Notes: a model not told the origin generated them from the sequence alone. 64,000 nt of DNA from Perkinsus olseni (GCA_013115135.1 JABANP010000039.1:1-64000), one strand, 5' to 3'; positions 11,114 through 22,900 are shown, numbered from the stretch's first letter. Made by a program: numbers and translations.

Positions 11114-12136
11114 CTACATAGAGACGGACTCGCGGTGCGGTGACTCTCCCTCTTTCCGCAGTTCCATTGTAGCGATGCTGAGGAAAAGATCATTCGCTAC
11201 AGCTGCGGTGGCTACTGTGACAACATCCCAATTGGTGGTGATGCTGAGGAATTTGAGAAGGCCACTGCCGACGAACGGCGCGGAAATGATTAAAGAGGCG
11301 CGACGGATCAAATCGACAACTGTAACAGAGATAAGAAAAGAGCGTGGAAGGAGACTTCGACCATCAGCGCTGTGCCGAGTGGCAACGCAGGCCAGAGCAT
11401 CCGAGTTTGGAACGAAGCGGCAATGTTCCGCTCCGGGAATGGGTGTTACCAGCGTGTTATCATCTTCGGGTGAGGTGCGATAATGAACTTCTTCACCATC
11501 AACGATCAACACAAATTGATGATTCCCCTCATCAAGAGGATCTGCGACCGCATCGAAGGACTCGACTCCGTCTTCCAAAGCGAAAAGGCGATGCCACCGA
11601 TGCTGAGGGCGGCGGATGTCATACGAGAACACGGCAGAGTCACCCAAAGTTATAATGAATAGGAAACCGTTAGAGATGATCATACTGTTGAGAACCTCCT
11701 CACCCCTGTTGAATGGAAGGGGGATTTCAGGCAAGGCTGAGCCACCGTCCACCATGGAGATCCGGACAATACAAAGATTCAAGAGGTCGACACCGTAGAT
11801 GATGAGGCCCTCGGTAGCGAGGAAAGCAATTCGACCTTCGACCAACAGCTCGGCCACTGGAGTGTTGAAGTCCTCTGGCGTGAATGCTCGCAATAGAGAC
11901 TGCCCTGTTATGCACTCCGAGGTGAGGAAGGAATGATCTCCGAGAGGAGTTATCGCATCCAAGTAGCCCGGCTTATTAAAAGTACCCTCGAATGTTATGC
12001 CAGTTGGTGACGGAAAGCGTATGAAACACCAAATTGGCCAACTCATATCCGAGTGAAGACGTCTAGTACGACGCTCAAGCACGAGCAGTTGGAGTGATAA
12101 CCTCTGCCGACGAGAGGCACGGCGAGGAGACATCAT
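11114..12136 (-). CDS. Unknown protein, near-identical tandem copy B
   Basis: Copy of the gene at 8885-9911, displaced by 2225 bp, with only scattered substitutions over the first ~290 codons (for example 9336 A versus 11561 G on the plus strand). The final codons are unrelated to copy A. The near-identity means a recent duplication or gene conversion. Same beta-rich, propeller-like appearance; function unknown. Confidence 0.6.
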   Translation of the reverse strand: MMSPRRASRRQRLSLQLLVLERRTRRLHSDMSWPIWCFIRFPSPTGITFEGTFNKPGYLDAITPLGDHSFLTSECITGQSLLRAFTPEDFNTPVAELLVEGRIAFLATEGLIIYGVDLLNLCIVRISMVDGGSALPEIPLPFNRGEEVLNSMIISNGFLFIITLGDSAVFSYDIRRPQHRWHRLFALEDGVESFDAVADPLDEGNHQFVLIVDGEEVHYRTSPEDDNTLVTPIPGAEHCRFVPNSDALACVATRHSADGRSLLPRSFLISVTVVDLIRRASLIISAPFVGSGLLKFLSITTNWDVVTVATAAVANDLFLSIATMELRKEGESPHRESVSM

Positions 12137-12587
12137 AACCGTAACCTTAGACAATGAACGCAGCTACACCAGTCCGAATTGAACACCTATGTCACGGAGA
12201 CAACGCGTCACGTCACATCTTGCAAGGCGGAGCGAAAGTCGATTGTAAATGTCTTAGTGATCAATAAACTTCGTGTATGTCGAGGGATAACCCGAAACAG
12301 TCAGAAGGCAGCCGAGTGTGTTCGTACGAGGCAGCACGAGTCACCGAGGTGTTCATCGCAAGCGATCGGCAATCCTGGGTGCCCTGCAGATGCTTTTCGT
12401 CCCCCCCCTTGGGGCCCAGAAGGGGGTGGGGTCGCCTGGTGGGAGAATCTCCTCCCCGACCGATCCCTTCGCGACACGATCTCTCTCCCAACGTTACGCG
12501 AGGTCGCGAACGAAAGGCGGGGATGTTAACACCACTCCTTATGACGCAATTTTTGAGAAAAATTTCACAGGTCAGTGAGAAAAGGCA

Positions 12588-14412
12588 CTACAAACACGAC
12601 GAGTACTGTGTCAGGGTTGGCCAGAATTCGCAGTAGCTCGGTAGATGACCCATGATGCGAGCACCCGGAAATCGAGCGAGACTGCACAGGATCGACTCAA
12701 CGAAGCCGCGCTGCTCCGCAGTCAAGGCGAGGGCGTCTTTCGGTGGGGGCTCGTAGGCGACTCGCGTTGCAGTCGCGAGCGTGAGGTCCTCGAGGGCCGT
12801 GAAAACATTGAGCTCAGCGGGCTCCAATGAAGTGGGCAGGAGAATAACAACACCAAGAATCGACACAAGGAGGGGATCTCGAGACTTATGTGAGGCGATC
12901 TGAAACCGGAGAAGCCAACATCGGTACTGTTCCGGAGGAGCATTTTCGGCCTACGATCTCGTCGGCCGTGTATTCACGCTGGAGGAGCTCCCTCTTATGG
13001 TCTTCATCATCCCAATCGAATTGTTCATACGGTCGGTACGGCAAGCTGCGAAGATGCTCAATCCACTCGGGTAACAGTCCAGCGCGATCTGCACCCGTAA
13101 CCAAGGTCATCAGATACCTGAAGTACTTGCTCGATCAACACGATCGAGCTCCTCCGAGGTCAGGATGAGTTCTGGGGTCGACGTGCAAGGTGGTGCTACG
13201 TGAAGGACATAATTTCAACCATTGAGCTGCTGGCAGCAGCCTGCTGCGGCTGAGGTTTCGAGCGTAGCGGTTTTCCAGAGTGCCGAATCTAATTCCGAAG
13301 TCCGTTTGAGTTCGAGCGTTTTCATCAGACACTTACGCTCGACCCAAGGGTTTCGTCACGAAACTTTCGTGTCGTCCAATCTTGCCAACCCGACTGCATG
13401 TGGCATAGCGGCATCATTCCTGCAAGCTGCATTCTCGTTTTTACAGAGTGTAAGAACGTCGTTAACCAGCAGAGACCTCGTCGCGAGATGGTGTCAGTGA
13501 GGAGACGATCATAACAGCACAATGGGTCACCGCAATGAACGCAGCGTGCAATTGAGATAAGTATTAAGGTCTCTATATCCTCTCCATTGCATCAGCTGTT
13601 GTGCTGTACGGAGGGACGTCAGAAACAACAATAGGGATAGTTCCAGGAGAGATTTTGACGAGCGTTCAACAACCGTCGGAGAACAACTTCCCTCGTGGCG
13701 TCGCCGATCGCGCACAAACTGTGCGCACAATCGCGGTTGTGCGACACAACCGTCGGTGTACACGCATGCCGGCGAAGCCCACCCAGCAGTCGGCTGGCTC
13801 GCCTTACCTCCGGCCTGGAAGTCCATCCTTCAGAACAGAGACTCCCGGGAAGGACTGCGTCTGGACGTAGATCATGACTTTGATAGGCTCAGCTGCACGG
13901 AGGTGGCGTACGGCGTCACTTGGGTCCAACGACGGTCATACGATGGACCTTCTCGCGTATCCAGCTCCCGAAGTCCGGCAGGCGGAAACCAAACTACAAC
14001 GCCGTGAACCTGAGACAGAATGCTCACTGATGTCTAGCCAGGACGATCGCATCGACCACCTTAGCGCCTTGCTTGGGACGGACATTACCATAGTGGCCCT
14101 CGTACGCTGCCATGTGGGTTCGGAGCAAGATTGAAGGCCAGCTCGTGATCATCCAAAGTCTGAGGAAACACCGTCCATGTACTTGCAAGTATCCAAGGTC
14201 GGCCAAGGATGCTAATGGAATAGGTCGAAGATACATCATCATCTGTCGTGTACTACCGCTCTTATAGGTTCTCTGTCATCGGACACCGGAACGCCTCTAC
14301 TCTTGAGTGAGGCGAGACTCATGTTGGCACCAAAGGAAAACACCGGTACTTCACCATCACCCGCGGGGATGGGCTCTCGAAAACCGAGGGCATGATCGAA
14401 GATGTGAATCAT
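12588..14412 (-). pseudogene. Gamma-glutamylcyclotransferase-like gene, decaying tandem copy
   Basis: Same exon order as the gene at 14995-16686. Exon 1 (14412 to about 14260) has PVFSFGANMSLASLKSRG. Exon 2 begins near 14168 (LDDHELAFNLAPN) and includes GVVVWFPPAGLRELD. Exon 3 starts with RYLMTLVTGADRAG near 13113. A 55-nt intron lies at 12900-12954, and exon 4 (SHKSRDPLLVSILG) ends at 12588. Two defects in exon 2 argue for decay: an in-frame stop after VLARHQ at about 14022, where the other copy has about 25 extra codons, and a frameshift near 13906. If the 17-18 bases after that stop were removed the frame would resume, so a microintron cannot be excluded. Confidence 0.6.
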
Positions 14413-14994
14413 TGTTGAAAGTACAACTGAGCGGCATTCTGTACGAGTATCCAAAAAGTCTAGGTGTTCCGACTCAAAAAACGCCCACCCCTCAATTTTT
14501 CGAGCGAACGAATTGAGAGTTGTGCCGCTCATGTGTTCGCGTGCTTCACCCCGGAAAAATCGGACCAAACGCCGAAAATCGCAAAAATCTGTTGGAGGTT
14601 ATGCCGACCCTGTGAGGTACCTACGATGGGTGGGCCCTTCTCAAGACTTGAGACTCAAGTCGGTGCCCGTTGAACCCTCTCTCTAAGAGTCAACCAGACG
14701 ACCCTGATTGACATTCACAGCTACACGCTTCGACCGGACTACACGTACTTGAAACGCCAATTGCCAGAAGCGTCGGAACACCCAGACCTCGGTAAAGCCT
14801 CAACGGCATTATCACAGGAGCATTTTCGTCCTCCCTTTCAGAATCTGCTCGTACGCCGCAGTACCACCCTCGATCCATCAACACAACAAGGATGGGCTTC
14901 GGACGATCATGCTACGCTCTAAGCACACGACAACACTAGAACTAATAGAAAAAAGAGCACTATCAAGCTCTCTTCCACCGCCATCGGGATGAGT

Positions 14995-16686
14995 TCATAA
15001 GTTCCCCGCTCCTTTCCAATAGAAGTCAAAGTCGTCAGGCAACTTGCCGACGATCTCGAGTCGTCCCGTATCGGACGTGACCGACTCCAGAACGGTCTCG
15101 ATGAACCCCCGCTGCTCGGGAGTGATGCTTCGAGCGTCACTAGGGGACCCTTCGTATGAGACGAAATTAGCACAAACGAGGGTAAGATCGTCACCGCTTG
15201 TGTAAATCATAGTTTCTATTTTCTCTAGTCTCGCTGGCGCTGCCAAGACGACTCCCAACAGGGATACAAGCAACGGATTCTGTTTCTTATGCGAGTCGAC
15301 CTAAGATACGCTCGTTATCAAACAGTATCAGACCCACCGAGAAGCCTACTATCTCATGTCTCTGGAAAACTCGGCGATTGATCAGCGCCTTCCGCTCTGC
15401 CGATTCGAAATCGAACTTTCTAAAGTCGACGAATGGCAAGGACCGCAAACGCGTAATCCACTCCCCATCCAAGCCGGACTTCTCCGCACCAGCGATCAAC
15501 GTCTTCAAATACCTGCTCACAAAATGTTAAACTACTCATGCTTCGCTCCGCCCTGGGATCCCGTGAAAAATTCACATAAGAAGAGAATAATACTGCCAGC
15601 GTTCTCACAGGCAGATACCCTAAGAGATACTCGACCTTCGCCCGACTGAGCGCGAATTGTCAACCAGCAATTTCGGCGAAGTTGAGCGAACAACCTAGGG
15701 CAAGGCCCCATTCATTACCAGTGCGACGCTAGAACTAAAAGCTTGTAAGCTGGCATGTCCGCATTACTCGTCCCAGTTCGCCACGATTAAGAGAGCTCGA
15801 CGAATCTATTTCCTGTCACCGATCACCTTCGTCCAGGCCGTCCCTCCCGCCGCTCCCCATTGTCTTGCTGTATGTAAATCATGGCCTTCAACGCGTCACC
15901 CTCGTACGGCTGCACTGTCACCCATCGCCTCTCGTAAAAGGGGCTCTCGAAGTCGTCCAGCCGCTCCAAACCCTTACGCGTGAGGAAGTTAACCACGCCG
16001 TGAACCTTAAATAAAGCAAGCGACATACAGACCGTCAACGAGAGCGGAAGGCTCTCATAAGCCCGAATCTTTCTTCCATGGTCTCCTAAGAAGGCCCATT
16101 GCTGTCCCCAGGCGATGGTGAGTATTACTCGTCCGCCAAGAGAACGCCGTACGTTAGCGTAGTAACCTTCAATGATGAAGATGTCCCTCGGCTCCATGTC
16201 AAAAACCAAGTCGTACTCCGTGAGCACCTGACCGAAATTCTATGAACTTAGGCCTGGAAAGAGGATAGAGATTCTGCATCACCGAAGAGACTCCATCTGC
16301 GGGCCATCAGTTCACACTAAACAAGCGCGAGATTTCTCAGGATGTAAATCCTAAATCGCAAATGAGCCTCTACTAATGTCATTCTTGTGCTTTCGTAAAG
16401 CGAGCAAGGAGTCACGAGACGACTGATGCCCCATCGTAACCGAGCAGCCACCTGTGCGGATGAGCTAATCCAAGAGGATCGGGCGCCAGCACCGCTCTAT
16501 TACCGCTCTAAGAGGTCCCTTGTCTCCAGTTTCGATACCTCTGCTGCGGAGGGAATCCGTACTCATGTTCGCACCGAAGGAAAACATCGGAACCTCCGTG
16601 AGTTCATCAGGGATCGGCTCTCGGTAAACCGCCGTTTTCTCCTTCACCGCAGCATCATCAGCTGAGCTTCCGGCTGCGGAAACCAT
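14995..16686 (-). CDS. Gamma-glutamylcyclotransferase-like (AIG2/GGCT fold) protein
   Basis: Four exons: 16686-16504, 16227-15827, 15512-15350 and 15300-14995. All phases agree and give 350 residues. Exon 1 holds FSFGANMSTDSLRSRG, which matches the substrate-loop motif (YGSNM) of the cyclotransferase fold. Exon 2 holds VLTEYDLVFDM and VHGVVNFLTRKGLERLDDFE, the region that carries the acid residue of the family. Exon 3 holds RYLKTLIAGAEKSGLDGEWITRL, like the C-terminal helix of GGCT proteins. Exon 4 adds about 100 residues conserved only with the neighbouring copy. Family members cyclise gamma-glutamyl-amino acids to 5-oxoproline, but the substrate here is unknown. Introns 2 and 3 carry the recurrent cores GGCGGAGCGAAGC (15541-15553) and GTATCTTAG (end of 15349-15301). 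Confidence 0.75.
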
Positions 16687-16898
16687 TGATTGAGAAAAGA
16701 ACTGATGAACTCATACGAGTGGACAGTCCCTTCGCTTGGGAACTGAGGAACAGGACGATTGAAGCAAAATGCCGCCCCCGTTCTCGGAACCAGGTGACAG
16801 AAAATGAAGCGAGAAACTGCCGAGAGGGTAGTGGGCAATGATATAGAGGATCAAAATGGATAAAAAGCGGACAGATTAGCCCGATGAACAAAAACGAC

Positions 16899-17867
16899 TC
16901 AATCGAAGTCAGGCTCCAGAATAACTGCAACATTTTTGCTGTCAAACCGCATGCTAGCGAGGAGTCTGCCCGACCCAAGAGCATCAAACTGTTGAATAGA
17001 AGCTTCTTCCCCGATCATGCTCTTGTCGAGCTGAGTTAAGCTGTCAGAAGGGGTACCATAACGCCAAGCGAGCACTTGGGTCGTCAAGAGAACGATGTAG
17101 AGGGTCGAAAGATGATCATCGAAAGCAAGACAGGTCGGCCGGCACAAACCGCTCAATAGAACCTTTCCTGGAGCCTCAGGACTCTCAGTATCGAACTGAA
17201 CGACTCTGTTATTGGAGGTATCAGCTACTAATATAAATCTGTTTCCGACAAGCACGGTATCCGAGGGGAAAGCCAATCTTGGCGAGTCGGGGCAATCAAC
17301 GGCCTCGTAGTAATGTGTAGAATCGGCGGTGACTTCCGCAACTCTGCAGCTGAACGTGTCACAGACGATCGCCCCTCGTTGTCGCTGAAGTGCCGAGAAA
17401 ACTGTACGAGGTGCGTTGCGAACAGAATTTGGTGGGAATAGAAGGTCGAATACAGGCTCGTCATGAAGCTCGTGGACAACATTGCCAGCGTCTTCAACGT
17501 ATGTACGGCTGAGAAGCTCTCCTGTCGTCGCTCGAAATCTGCCAATGGAGCCGTCCTTGAACGTGAAGGACCCTATGAGGGTGGGAACTTCGGGATCCTT
17601 GTCCACATACCGCTTGACAGGCCGAAGCCGGGATGGGAGGCCAGATGGCACCAGGTACGACCAGACGACCGTTTTGATATCGCTCCCGTAGGATTCAGCG
17701 CTGCGATTCAAAGCTTCTAATGAGATACACATCTGCGGTATCCTTCGCTCGTACACGGGTCTCTCCTTCTGCTCAGCAGGAATGGCTTGGCAGAGTAGTA
17801 GCTTCGAGAATGAATCCGCACCACTCCCTACCAGTTGTTTAAGACCATTAAATAGGTGAGCTCCCAT
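16899..17867 (-). CDS. NHL/beta-propeller-like protein
   Basis: 322 residues from an ATG. The stretch FPSDTVLVGNRFILVADTSNNRVVQFD is a good NHL-type blade (pattern P..V....LYVADT.N.RV..F), and the following CRPTCLAFDDHLSTLYIV resembles the next blade. It is probably a six-bladed propeller used for binding; no catalytic residues are recognisable. The N-terminus (MGAHLFNGLKQLVG) is not a clear signal peptide, and further exons upstream are possible. The neighbouring unknown copies at 8.9 and 11.1 kb also look propeller-like, but I see no direct similarity. Confidence 0.6.
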   Translation of the reverse strand: MGAHLFNGLKQLVGSGADSFSKLLLCQAIPAEQKERPVYERRIPQMCISLEALNRSAESYGSDIKTVVWSYLVPSGLPSRLRPVKRYVDKDPEVPTLIGSFTFKDGSIGRFRATTGELLSRTYVEDAGNVVHELHDEPVFDLLFPPNSVRNAPRTVFSALQRQRGAIVCDTFSCRVAEVTADSTHYYEAVDCPDSPRLAFPSDTVLVGNRFILVADTSNNRVVQFDTESPEAPGKVLLSGLCRPTCLAFDDHLSTLYIVLLTTQVLAWRYGTPSDSLTQLDKSMIGEEASIQQFDALGSGRLLASMRFDSKNVAVILEPDFD

Positions 17868-17937
17868 TAGTCGAGGCTCACAATCTAGTGTGACGTCAAC
17901 ATAAAATCTTGCGCACGGGTCGGAAAACGCATAGAAA

Positions 17938-18019
17938 CGACACCTGGGAGATTCGAACTCCCGCGGGCAGAGCCCAACGGCTTAGCAGGCCGCCGCCTTA
18001 ACCACTCGGCCAAAGTGTC
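17938..18019 (-). tRNA. tRNA-Ser(GCU)
   Basis: 82 nt. The acceptor stem GACACTT pairs with AGGTGTC, followed by discriminator G. The A box is TGGCCGAGTGG and the B box GAGTTCGAATC. Anticodon stem CGGC/GCCG closes the 7-nt loop CTGCTAA, with anticodon GCU. The long variable arm is typical of class II serine tRNAs. CCA is not encoded, as in eukaryotic nuclear tRNAs. This is the only tRNA in the window that folds completely. Confidence 0.93.
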
Positions 18020-18635
18020 ACATGACAATTATCGCGTGCCACTATGCCCGCGTACGTGCCTGGGCCTTGAAGAATGCGGGACAACAGAGCATCGAGCAAT
18101 TCCCGCAATCCAAGGAGATAAGTAAAATTTCCAAGAAACCATCTTTGGGGATCTGATTGCCAGGAGAAGTTTCTGGTTCCCCGCAGGTTTTCATCTGTTG
18201 CTTTTGCCTGCCTGCCACGCGCTCCCTTGGATTTTGGCCTTCGCCCTCGCTGGTCAGGCCGCGATCGGCCTGCTGGCTTCACCGAGTGTCATTAGTAATA
18301 CTCGACAAGAAGCATCTTCTTCCTCCGCTCAGCCCATGACTCGGAAACACAAGTCATCAAAAATCTTTAGCACAGACCTCAGTGCCTCGTAGTCAACTAT
18401 CGCAGACTAGGATAAAAAATATTACTTGGGACTACAAGGCTTAGCAATTCAGTTTCGACATCGGCCCCGCTGCTGAGTGTAGGAACGATAATCGACAAAC
18501 GCAGTCCAAATCTAGTAAATCACTTGCACTGAGCAAGCAACAGTTGCGCATGAGCGACTTATAGTTGTATATAAGACAGGAAGCATAAGAGAACGACAGC
18601 AAAACTGCTTCCTAGAAGGCCCTTCGCCGAGGACT
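18020..18635. other. Intergenic, nothing recognised
   Basis: Two short plus-strand frames overlap here, with no supporting feature. Confidence 0.4.
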
Positions 18636-20044
18636 TCAGGACGCAGTCGTCACCGCCAATCGAACGACGCTCCTAGGAGCAATAGTAGGTTTAGTAAGAG
18701 CGACTTCGACTGCTCTCGCGGCATTTAACCGACCGAAGTAATTAATATCGCGGCCAAAACGATTGGAAAGAACATCGACTGAGGCCAATAGCGAGCTTCT
18801 GACATCATCTCCGGAGAGGCCCAAAGCGTACAAAAGGGCGGCAACACCGGTAACGTGAGGAGTGGCCATCGAGGTACCAGTCATGTAAACATACTCATCA
18901 TTGGGATAGGTCGAGGGTATCTCTTCCCCAGGGGCAGCTATGTCAACGAAGGGAGCGTAGTTACTGTGGGATGCCAGCTGCTCATCGAACGTCTTACCAC
19001 TAGAGGCGACACATAACATGTCAACTTGCTCGGTGAAAGCACATGGGTAGACTTTATCAACGCTGATGTCGCGGCCCTCGTTGCCGGCAGCCGCTACCAC
19101 GAGGTGACCTTGTTGAGCTGCTCTCGCTATCGCGAATCTAAATGTTGAACTAGCATCAGAGCTCCCGTAAGAATGCGACGACAAGTCTGCACCGTTTTCC
19201 AAGGCATAGTTGAGGGCTCTTAGAGCTAGTCGAACATCGCCAACACCGTCCGGGCCGAAGACTCTCAGCGACATGATCTTCACTCGAGCGATCCCCGCTA
19301 CTCCCACACCATTATCAATCTCGGCCCCAAGGATACCAGCACAGTGTGTGCCATGGCCGTTGACATCATTAGCATCATCATTGTCGTCATAGAAGTTGTA
19401 ACCGTGAGAGCACTCTTCATCAGCAAAGATATTCTCGTTGAGGTCTTCATGGCGATAGTCAACGCCTGAGTCGACGACGGCCACGACGACTTCCCGCGTG
19501 GGGCGGCTCTCCACGGCCTTCCAGGCCTCCTTCATACCGATCAACTCCAGATTCCACTGCCTCGAGGCAAACTTGTCATTCACACCCAGACCGGTGATGG
19601 AGGCTCGCAGACCGCTGATGGTCGCGGGAACAGTCTCCTCCAATTTAACCACGTAGTTGGGCTCGCATATGACATCCACGTCGAGAGCCTCAGCAGCATC
19701 TTCAAGGTATTGGCAGACCTCCTGTCGAGTAGCACGGCAGTTGACGGAGGCTGTGTCGATGACCTGCACCCCCACAGTAAACATACTCTCTACCGCCAAC
19801 TCGTTGGACAGGCAGTCCGCCACAGTCGTCTCAGAGGAGGTCAATCGTCGTCTTGTGCCGAGGCTGTCAGCCAACATGTTTGGTATTGAACGTACGTCCA
19901 CCATGGATGTAATCGACGCCGACTGTAATGATGCCGAGGGGGACGCTGATGACGCCCTACTGATGGACAGGACGGTTCGGTCATCGGCAATATCGGCCTT
20001 TGAGGCGACTAGCAGCACCGAGACGAGGGCAGTAATCGCAGCAT
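18636..20044 (-). CDS. Subtilisin-like serine protease (S8), signal-peptide frameshift
   Basis: About 460 residues. Propeptide region to residue ~150, then a full catalytic domain: Asp in VVAVVDSGVDY, His in NGHGTHCAG, oxyanion Asn in AAAGNEG, Ser in GTSMATPHVTG. Four conserved propeptide cysteines lie in DCLSNE, NCRATRQEVC and ICEPNY. The frame has no ATG at its N-terminus. Compared with the relics at 30930-31480 and 34104-35472, the signal peptide is encoded at about 20044-20000, but one base is missing (CTGCCCTC where the relic has CTGTCCCTC), so the ATG at 20044 reads into a stop. This copy is either broken, starts elsewhere, or the base is an assembly error. Likely an extracellular protease if functional. 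A member of a seven-member minus-strand cluster. Confidence 0.85.
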
Positions 20045-20099
20045 GGGGGAGGGAGTCAAACTGCTAATGCAGGAGAGATGACTGTGATGACGATGAGGT

Positions 20100-20529
20100 G
20101 GAATAGAAAGACGGAGACGGCAGTTCGACGAGGATTGAATAACTCAACTCAAACTGCTCAGCGAGGGGGCTTACAAGTGAAGTAGACTCATCTCCCCATA
20201 CAGCGTCTCAAGATGAAGGACATCTAGTGACCTAAACGGGAAAGGTCTTCGGTTGCCCGAATTTCGAGTCACCCCGCGGGGACCTCTCTCGCGCGACGTA
20301 GACGCATTCGGGTTGATGTGGAAGGGATTGAATAACTCAACGCACAGTGGGTGTGGCAAACAATTAGCGTCACATTTGGCGAACGTACTCAATTAGGGAC
20401 AAGAGAACTCTGACAACTCATCATGCTGCATCGTGCTGCATTAGACTGCATTAGACTTCACACTAGGCCTCGCTACATCGCGCACCTTTAGGCGTCTTGC
20501 CGAGCTCGCATAAGTAAAGGGCTTATTTT
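20100..20529. other. Spacer, duplicated near 31.5 kb
   Basis: The stretch about 20320-20500 (for example gtgtggcaaacaattagcg and the motif gcattagacttca) recurs at 31560-31690. The duplication that produced the subtilase pairs at 20.5 and 31.7 kb therefore included 3' flank. Confidence 0.6.
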
Positions 20530-21759
20530 TCACGACAAACAAGCGTAAAGAAGTGGCGCTAGATACGCCACGATGACATAACTCTCCTGCTTCGCTCCGC
20601 TGTAGACTTTAATGCACTCCCGAGCCGGAACAGAGCGTTCATCATTCGGCCGGACCGTCGGTTTCGTTAACGCCAACTCCACCGCCCTTGCCGCATTCAC
20701 CTTACCGAAGTTACCAACACGATTTCCGCCGAAATAATAGACGGGGTCAGTCGAGGCCAAGAGAACCTCCTTGATGTCGGCTGGGCTCAGGCCTAGGCCG
20801 CTCAGCAGAGCGGCGATACCCGCGATGTGCGGCGTCGCCATGGAGGTACCGGACATGTACGAATAGAGGTTACCAATGTAAGTACTCGGTATACCCACGC
20901 CCGGTGCTGCAATGTCGACGAATCTCCCAAAGTTACTCTCACGAGCCAACCTATTTCGAGCATACATGTCGGTAGAACCAACGCAGAGAAGATACTCCAC
21001 CGTTTTCGAGTAAGCACATGGGTACGTCTTGGCTATGGTGATGTCTCGGCCGTCATTGCCAGCGGCTGCAAACATGAGGTGTCCTCGATCAGACGCCCTC
21101 TTCATGGCAGCCTCGAGGGTTCGGTATGTACCATCACTCGTGTAGGAATGAGACGAGACTTCAACGCGCCTCGTGACGATGTAGTTGACGGCTTGGAGAG
21201 AGTAGAGGAGATCGCCTTTGCCCATCTCATCGAAGGCCCGCAACAACATGATCTTCACCGGAGCTATTCCAGCGAGCCCTCTAGCGTTGTTGGTTGTGGC
21301 GCCGAGGATTCCAGCACAATGGGTGCCATGACCGTTAACATCCCGAGGGTCGAGGTCCGCATCGAAGAAGTTGTGACCATGACGGCAGTCAGCGTCTGAA
21401 AAGATGCCGTCGATGAGGTCAGGATGATCGTACTCGACGCCGGTGTCAACGACAGCGACAACGATCTCCCTCGCTGGACGATCCTCTTGGAAGACCATTT
21501 CCCACGCCTCGCCAAGACTTATCTCATCCAAGTTCCATTGGCTTTCAACGAAGGCATCTTTAGCCAAATAGGAGACCCTACTGATTGGCAACTCAAAGGT
21601 ATCTGGTTCAAATCTATCCGACTGCACTATTCGTAACTCTCCATTTTCTTCACAGATAACTTCATAGTCTTCCCCAAGCCCTTCCAAAAAGCCACAGAAC
21701 TCAGCAACACTGAACGGCACCGAGAGCGGCACTGTGCCCTGGAAGAGCCTTCGAGCCAT
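20530..21759 (-). CDS. Subtilisin-like serine protease (S8), N-terminally deleted
   Basis: The catalytic domain is nearly identical to the intact gene at 31743-33254: Asp in AVVDTGVEYDHPDL, His in NGHGTHCAG, Asn in AAAGNDGRD, Ser in GTSMATPHIAG. The start of this frame (ARRLFQGTVP) jumps directly to FSVAEFCGFLEGL. Relative to the intact copy it lacks the signal peptide and about 70 propeptide residues. Without them the product would not be secreted or folded by the normal route, so it is probably inactive or relies on an unseen 5' exon. The C-terminus ends in a hydrophobic tail after SGAKQESY, as in the intact copy. Confidence 0.85.
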   Translation of the reverse strand: MARRLFQGTVPLSVPFSVAEFCGFLEGLGEDYEVICEENGELRIVQSDRFEPDTFELPISRVSYLAKDAFVESQWNLDEISLGEAWEMVFQEDRPAREIVVAVVDTGVEYDHPDLIDGIFSDADCRHGHNFFDADLDPRDVNGHGTHCAGILGATTNNARGLAGIAPVKIMLLRAFDEMGKGDLLYSLQAVNYIVTRRVEVSSHSYTSDGTYRTLEAAMKRASDRGHLMFAAAGNDGRDITIAKTYPCAYSKTVEYLLCVGSTDMYARNRLARESNFGRFVDIAAPGVGIPSTYIGNLYSYMSGTSMATPHIAGIAALLSGLGLSPADIKEVLLASTDPVYYFGGNRVGNFGKVNAARAVELALTKPTVRPNDERSVPARECIKVYSGAKQESYVIVAYLAPLLYACLS

Positions 21760-21779
21760 TACGTCTACTCATTTGCCAA

Positions 21780-22900
21780 CTCAGCGGCACTAAGTTAAAC
21801 AGAGCTAACATTACTCGGAGACGTTCGGGGTGGTTCAACCGGATAGAGAGGCTTTTCAGCAACTTCATCGTCTAGCACAACTTAGCGTGCCTCGATCCAT
21901 CCCCGTTCGCTGACAGGCAACTAAGTTGCCTGTGACTTGAAGTCTCGAACACTCCTGCCACCATTATCTTCTCGTACAGAAGTCTTGCCTGACGGCTGAG
22001 TGATCCACAGTAAGAGCATATTGAGAATTTGATACCCTGTTGGAGAGAGCTCCACAAAAATATCGAAAAGTAGCAAACTTCGCCTTCAAATTCGGAAGCA
22101 TCGAGAAGTCAGCGGGAGATTGGCCATCCACTTGTGTTTTCGAATCGTCAGCGTCATGAGTCCGATACCGAACCTTCCGGTGCGAGTAATTTGCGAATGT
22201 TAACCATTAAGGAACTCAAGTAAATGGTACCCTGAGAATCCTGAGATTTTGCCTTCACACCTAAACTACAGTAATAGGATCATCTACTAGCGTCGGCTAA
22301 GCTAAGGTTCCATAGTAGTGCACTTGCACAACTATAGCGAACACTGTTGGCAGTCCACAGACGACAACAGCATGGTGCTCGTCACCGACGGCTTCAACGG
22401 CAGCAGACTCGCAGACTCTCCACTGGAATTCACCTCAGAATTCACCTCTGAACTGGTAAGAGCGAATCCACGCAGTTAATCAATCGGTAAACGGAACCAC
22501 GACGGAGGCATCACAAGTAGGAGGGAGCAGCTTCCTCCGAGCAAGCATGGAGTTGATACCGCCCAACAGACTGTACGAATTGCAGATACTCCGGTAAGCG
22601 TTGAATACGAAACAGAGCGTAATAGGTAAAGGGAACTGCGGCAACTAAAGCATACTTCGTCTTCACGGCTTGCCATCATGCAGCAGATGGTCGAACCTGC
22701 TGCCCATCTCCCGCAAGTAACGCGAACAACTCCAGGCTGTTGTCACAAGTACGTCGCAGCTCAATCGGTGCACACGACGATGATGAAAACCGGCGACATG
22801 TCGACACAAGTCATGGCTTGAACACATTTTCGGAATCGGCATAACACTTCGTAGTTGACCAATTTTCGGATGCTTAGTGTGCGCCTTCAGCCTCTCTACA
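21780..22900. other. Gene-poor spacer
   Basis: No gene, RNA or repeat recognised. The only open frames are short and unsupported. Confidence 0.4.

Noticed and set aside
14995..15273. Separate small secreted protein with an apparent hydrophobic start (MLVSLLGVVLAAP)
   Set aside because: It continues the cyclotransferase-like gene as exon 4: phases close and the same exon follows the same intron position in the tandem copy.
20827..21399. Plus-strand frame of 190 codons over a subtilase
   Set aside because: Antisense shadow of the protease gene; a matching shadow occurs over its copy at 31.7-33.3 kb.
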